A program made the translations under genes and the position numbers. A DNA stretch of 64,000 bases. Source: Aldehydirespirator sp965117015. Lineage in GTDB: Bacteria > Actinomycetota > Acidimicrobiia > Acidimicrobiales > Aldehydirespiratoraceae. Every line of letters begins with the position of its first letter. The first letter of the stretch is position 1. Positions 60,736-64,000 of the stretch are shown in pieces. The stretch covers positions 3,534,001 through 3,598,000 of the forward strand of contig OZ220747.1 in the NCBI GenBank assembly GCA_965117015.1, written 5' to 3'. The notes beneath the pieces are model-generated. The model was not told the origin of the DNA. It ran no database searches and saw nothing but the letters and a program-made list of their open reading frames with translations.

Positions 60736-61767
60736 ATGAGCAGCCCGACCATGGAGGACGTCGCCGAGCGGGCCAAGGTGTCGCGCGCCCTGGTGTCGCT
60801 GGTCATGAACAACTCGCCCCAGGTGTCCGAGGAGAAGCGGGAGTCCGTGCTCCGCGCCGCCGAAGAGTTGGGCTACCGGCCCAACCTTGTGGCCCGCCAG
60901 CTGGCGAAGAGGCGCACTCAGACCATCGGCGTACTCGTCGACGACCTCAGGAACCCGTTCTTCGGAGAAGTCGTCGACGGGATCGAGGCGGCGGCGGCCG
61001 ACCACGGCTTCACCGCGCTCATCCTCAACGGTCACCGCGACGCTGGGCGGGAGCTCGATGCGGTCGAGACCTTCCTGCAGTCCCGCGTTGAGGGAATGGC
61101 ATTGGTCGGCCCCCGCGTCGCAGACGACGACCTTGCCCGACTCGGCGGCGCCACTCCCTGCGTGGTCGTCGCCAGCGGCAGCGCGCATCCCGGCGTCGAC
61201 ACCGTCACCACGGACGGTCGATGGGGAGCTGAGCTGGCCGTGGAACACTTGGTATCGCTGGGCCACACCAGGATCGTGCACATGGACGGGGGCAGCAACG
61301 TGTCAGCCGAAGAGCGGCGCGCCGGCTACCGGTCCGGCATGCAGGCTGCCGGAATCGGGGACTTGATCGACATCCGCGCCGCAGGTGACGACGAGGCCGA
61401 CGCCCTCGACGTGATCGACGAGCTGCTGTCCGAGGCCGATCCCCCGACGGCCATCTTCGCCTTCAACGATCTGCTGGCGGCCGGAGCCCTGAACCGTCTC
61501 GACGACGCCGGCGTGGCCGTGCCCGGAGAGGTGTCGCTCGTGGGGTTCGACAACACCTTCATCGCCGCCCTGCGGCACCTGTCGCTCACCACCGTGAACC
61601 AGCCGACCCTGGATATGGGCCGGCTCGCGGTCGAGATGCTGCTGACACGCCTGTCCGACGGCATCGACGAGCCGGTGCGCCACACTCTCGAGCCGCAACT
61701 GGTGGTGCGCTCGACCACCGGTCCGCCGCCCCAGCCCGGCTCCGCGACAGAGTGCGAGCGCAGCTGA
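60736..61767 (+). CDS. LacI-family transcriptional regulator
   Basis: A 343-residue regulator. N-terminal HTH: TMEDVAERAKVSRALVSLVM, then EKRESVLRAAEELGYRPN. The core is a periplasmic-binding-like sugar-sensing domain: TIGVLVDDLRNPFFGEVVDG, AIFAFNDLLAAGAL and VSLVGFDNTFIAALRHLSLTT. ATG 60736 is chosen over 60673 so that the HTH is at the very N-terminus as usual. Divergent from the inositol cluster; two palindromic operators lie between, so it most likely represses the cluster until an inositol derivative binds. Confidence 0.9.
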   Translation: MSSPTMEDVAERAKVSRALVSLVMNNSPQVSEEKRESVLRAAEELGYRPNLVARQLAKRRTQTIGVLVDDLRNPFFGEVVDGIEAAAADHGFTALILNGHRDAGRELDAVETFLQSRVEGMALVGPRVADDDLARLGGATPCVVVASGSAHPGVDTVTTDGRWGAELAVEHLVSLGHTRIVHMDGGSNVSAEERRAGYRSGMQAAGIGDLIDIRAAGDDEADALDVIDELLSEADPPTAIFAFNDLLAAGALNRLDDAGVAVPGEVSLVGFDNTFIAALRHLSLTTVNQPTLDMGRLAVEMLLTRLSDGIDEPVRHTLEPQLVVRSTTGPPPQPGSATECERS

Positions 61768-61769
61768 CC

Positions 61770-62375
61770 ATGCTCGACCACGTGTTCACCGACGCCATCG
61801 GCGCCCTGCGAGACGCCTTCGAGGACGCGCTGCTTGAGCGGCAGGCGGGCGAGGAGCGGTTCCAGACCGACGTGCTGGCGGGCGACATCGCCTGGGAGAA
61901 CTCGTATGCCCTGCCCGGGGAGGGGCAACCACCGAAAGTGTGTGCCGACGTCAGCTGCGTGTGGCCCACATGGTCGCAGGCGGCCTACCTGAGCTGGTAC
62001 GCCGGCGAGAGCCACGCCGAGCCGCCCCGCATCGAGATCAAGATCCTGTTGCGGGCCCAATGCCTGGCCGAGGCGCCCGAGCCTGCGATGGTCCTGGACG
62101 TCCTGCCCCCCACCAGCCCCGACATCGGCAGCCAGCGACTCTCGAGGGGCGGACCCAGGGTGGAATCCCTGTACGCCGACGACCTCGACGACGCCGACGC
62201 GACCGAGTACGCCATCGACGTCGGCTACGAGGGCGCCTACGAACTCGACGAGGCGGGCCTGTCCGACGGCGCGGAGCTCGACAAGCACTTCACCGCGCTC
62301 GGCGGCTGGATCGCCTCGATGCTGGTGCGCCTGGGCGACCTCAAGCTGCGCTACAAACCGGTTCTCGGGGACTGA
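61770..62375 (+). CDS. Hypothetical protein
   Basis: A 201-residue acidic soluble protein, starting 2 nt after the lacI-family stop (a GTG at 61752 is an alternative). Recognisable text: PKVCADVSCVWPTWSQAAYL, RIEIKILLRAQCLAEAPEP, VGYEGAYELDEAGLSDGAEL and LGGWIASMLVRLGDLKLRYK. No family is recognised. Co-transcription with the regulator gene is likely from the spacing. Confidence 0.6.
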   Translation: MLDHVFTDAIGALRDAFEDALLERQAGEERFQTDVLAGDIAWENSYALPGEGQPPKVCADVSCVWPTWSQAAYLSWYAGESHAEPPRIEIKILLRAQCLAEAPEPAMVLDVLPPTSPDIGSQRLSRGGPRVESLYADDLDDADATEYAIDVGYEGAYELDEAGLSDGAELDKHFTALGGWIASMLVRLGDLKLRYKPVLGD

Positions 62376-62381
62376 GCCCGC

Positions 62382-63221
62382 TCACAGGCCGCGGCGAACC
62401 TCGCCGAGGTCCTCGTAGGAGGGCGTGCGACCCTCGGCGTTGGCCTTGAACGACTCCTCGAGGTCTTCGGGGTGGAACATTCCCGACTGCCACAGGGCGA
62501 TGTGGCGCAGCGAGTCCTCGACGGTGTGGTCCCGGCTGTAGTTGATGGCCTCCTTGGTGCCGTGAATCGCCAGCGGCGACTTCGAGGCGATCTCGGAGGC
62601 GGTCTCCATCACCGCGTCCATCATCGAGTCCTGGTCGTCGAATACCTCGTTGACCAGTCCGAGCTCATGGGCCCTCTCGGCCGGCATTCGCCGGCCGGTG
62701 TACGCGTACTCGCGGGCCACGCCGACAGGGATGAGCTTGGGCAGGCGCTGCAAGGTGCCCACGTCGGCGGTCATGCCGATGTTGATCTCGTGGATCGAGA
62801 ACCAGGCGTCGGCGGTGGCGTAGCGGCAGTCGGCCGCCGACACCAGATCGACGCCGCCACCCACGCAGGCTCCCTGGATCGCGGCCAGCACCGGCATCCG
62901 GGCCTCCTCCAGCGCGGTGAACGACCGCTGCAGGTGCAGCAGGCTCAGGCGCAGGTTCGCCCGGCGTCTCCCGATCTCGGCCGACTCGCTTTCGAGGCCG
63001 GCCTCGCCGGCGAAGACCGAGAGGTCCATGCCCGAGCAGAAGTGGCGCCCCTCGGCGGAGAGCACGATCACCCGTGCCCGGCCGGCGTCGGAGATCTCGT
63101 CGACGATCGCCGGCAACTCCGACCAGAACGCCGGGATCATCGAATTGGCCTTGTCACCGCGGCTGAGCCGCACGTGCGCGATGCCCCGGGATTCCTCGAC
63201 CTCGAAACATTGGTAGCCCAT
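62382..63221 (-). CDS. Enoyl-CoA hydratase/isomerase (crotonase family)
   Basis: A 279-residue crotonase: VRLSRGDKANSMIPAFWSEL, VIVLSAEGRHFCSGMDLSVF (first oxyanion-hole region), AAIQGACVGGGVDLVSAADC and DAWFSIHEINIGMTADVGT (second). The D in INIGMTADVG resembles dienoyl-CoA isomerases. It hydrates or isomerises an acyl-CoA in beta-oxidation or ring degradation. It converges with the hypothetical gene and is followed upstream by a TetR gene on the same strand. Confidence 0.88.
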   Translation of the reverse strand: MGYQCFEVEESRGIAHVRLSRGDKANSMIPAFWSELPAIVDEISDAGRARVIVLSAEGRHFCSGMDLSVFAGEAGLESESAEIGRRRANLRLSLLHLQRSFTALEEARMPVLAAIQGACVGGGVDLVSAADCRYATADAWFSIHEINIGMTADVGTLQRLPKLIPVGVAREYAYTGRRMPAERAHELGLVNEVFDDQDSMMDAVMETASEIASKSPLAIHGTKEAINYSRDHTVEDSLRHIALWQSGMFHPEDLEESFKANAEGRTPSYEDLGEVRRGL

Positions 63222-63263
63222 CGCGGCAGCGTAGCCGGAGCCCGCTGACGCCGATCCGGGGGG

Positions 63264-63896
63264 TCAGTCGCCGGGGGGCCTCAGGGCGGCCACCAGCCGC
63301 GAGACCAGCGCATCCCAACCCGTGGCCTGCGGGCGGGGACCGTCGGTCCCGACCGACGCGGCCAGGTGCATGCCCAAGCCCAGGGACTGGCACAGGGCGA
63401 CGATGGCGCCGGTATCCAGCGCCGGGTCGATGCAACCGCCGGCCTTGCCCCGGGCGACGATCGCACTCAGCCTGGCCGCATCCTCACTCACCGCCTCGGA
63501 GACGGCCGAGCGGAAGCCACCGTCGCGCCGGGCGCTGACGAAGGCCTCCAGCATCACCTCGCGGACGCGGGCTCTGTCGCTCGATCCAAGGTCGGCGACC
63601 AGCGCGGCCAGCAACTCCTCGTCGGGCATAGCGGCAAGAGTCTCCGGGGTCAGCACCCACCTGGCGACGCAGTAGCCGACAGCGTCGACGATCATCTCGC
63701 GCTTGCCGGTCCAGCGGGCGTAGATCGCTCCGGTTGTGAGTCCGGCGCGGCGGGCAATCTCGGCCACCCGCGCCGCCTCGAAGCCGCTCTGCGCGAACAC
63801 CTCCACGGCCGCGTCGAGCAGCCGCTCGGTGACCTCGCCGGGACTGCTCACACCCTCGCCGGCATCCGCTGCGGCGATTTCCGCCACTTCAGTCAC
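63264..63896 (-). CDS. TetR-family transcriptional regulator
   Basis: A 210-residue TetR-type repressor. The N-terminal HTH reads ARVAEIARRAGLTTGAIYAR, then WTGKREMIVDAVGYCVARWV; the C-terminal half is a helical ligand-binding domain. GTG start at 63896. It is co-directional with the crotonase gene (42 bp between), which it may control. A palindromic site lies just upstream of its start. Confidence 0.88.
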   Translation of the reverse strand: MTEVAEIAAADAGEGVSSPGEVTERLLDAAVEVFAQSGFEAARVAEIARRAGLTTGAIYARWTGKREMIVDAVGYCVARWVLTPETLAAMPDEELLAALVADLGSSDRARVREVMLEAFVSARRDGGFRSAVSEAVSEDAARLSAIVARGKAGGCIDPALDTGAIVALCQSLGLGMHLAASVGTDGPRPQATGWDALVSRLVAALRPPGD

Positions 63897-63903
63897 AACC
63901 AGT

Positions 63904-63916
63904 AATAACCGTTATT
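63904..63916. promoter_or_regulatory. Probable TetR operator
   Basis: AATAAC-C-GTTATT, perfect 6-bp arms with a single central base, 7 bp before the start of the TetR-family gene. The local AT-rich patch (63900-63950) is likely the promoter. Binding by the adjacent TetR is inferred. Confidence 0.6.
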
Positions 63917-64000
63917 GTGTGAAATATATCTGCATTGCGCAGAATTGTATTAGCCGCTCTGGGCGAACCCACCGATGCAGGCGGCAGACGCGCTGCGGGT

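Noticed and set aside
1..64000. CRISPR arrays
   Set aside because: No run of regularly spaced repeats with unique spacers; the short tandem repeats seen have only two or three copies and look like IS ends.

Overview
The window is GC-rich, densely packed bacterial DNA. It has GTG and TTG starts, many 4-nt stop/start overlaps, long Glu/Pro/Ala or Thr-rich linkers behind lipoprotein signals, DUF222-HNH and LacI-type genes, and a SAM riboswitch of the actinobacterial type. I infer a high-GC actinomycete, possibly Acidimicrobiia-like; no rRNA is present to place it more firmly.

Layout. 1-8.3 kb is chromosomal background: two tandem serpins (the first cut by the window edge), an ArsR/permease pair, a DUF1801 protein, an orphan lipoprotein solute-binding protein, a MazEF-like toxin-antitoxin pair, a phytanoyl-CoA dioxygenase-like enzyme, a small membrane coiled-coil protein and an ArfB-like rescue factor. 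8.3-27.7 kb is accessory DNA: an intact IS21-family element (9154-11697, 6-bp target duplication), a large P-loop GTPase gene, and then a segment of about 13 kb bounded by an identical 32-bp direct repeat (14579-14610 and 27638-27669). The second copy touches the 3' end of a tRNA-Cys gene, so the segment looks like an integrated island. It holds HEPN-type genes (DUF3644 and a second candidate), a possible nuclease, a retropepsin pair, an SH3-like lipoprotein, an HTH protein, and a module of a 30-codon leader ORF, a degenerate tyrosine-recombinase-like protein and a DDE-transposase-like protein.

27.7-43.7 kb returns to housekeeping: tRNA-Cys and tRNA-Gly, a ComF-like phosphoribosyltransferase, methionine genes (a trans-sulfuration/O-acetylhomoserine enzyme and metX) under a SAM riboswitch, a DEAD-box helicase, adenosine deaminase, an SLH-like/M16 protease, upp, a 2-hydroxyacid dehydrogenase, a membrane protein/wHTH pair, an MBL hydrolase and a DUF222-HNH protein.

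43.7-60.4 kb is a 14-gene minus-strand cluster for inositol-type sugars. It contains a sugar ABC importer, an IolE/MocC-like dehydratase, two Gfo/Idh/MocA dehydrogenases, IolD, IolB, IolC and a LacD/IolJ-type aldolase: every step from inositol to the C3 products except IolA. It also contains a desaturase fused to a Rieske domain, which resembles a fusion of the rhizopine enzymes MocD and MocE, plus an SDR, an RmlD-like reductase and a D-2-hydroxyacid dehydrogenase. A divergent LacI regulator with two matching palindromic operators at 60.51-60.55 kb probably controls it. My reading is that the cluster takes up and degrades an O-methylated or otherwise modified inositol. The window closes with a conserved hypothetical gene, a crotonase and a TetR regulator with a probable operator.
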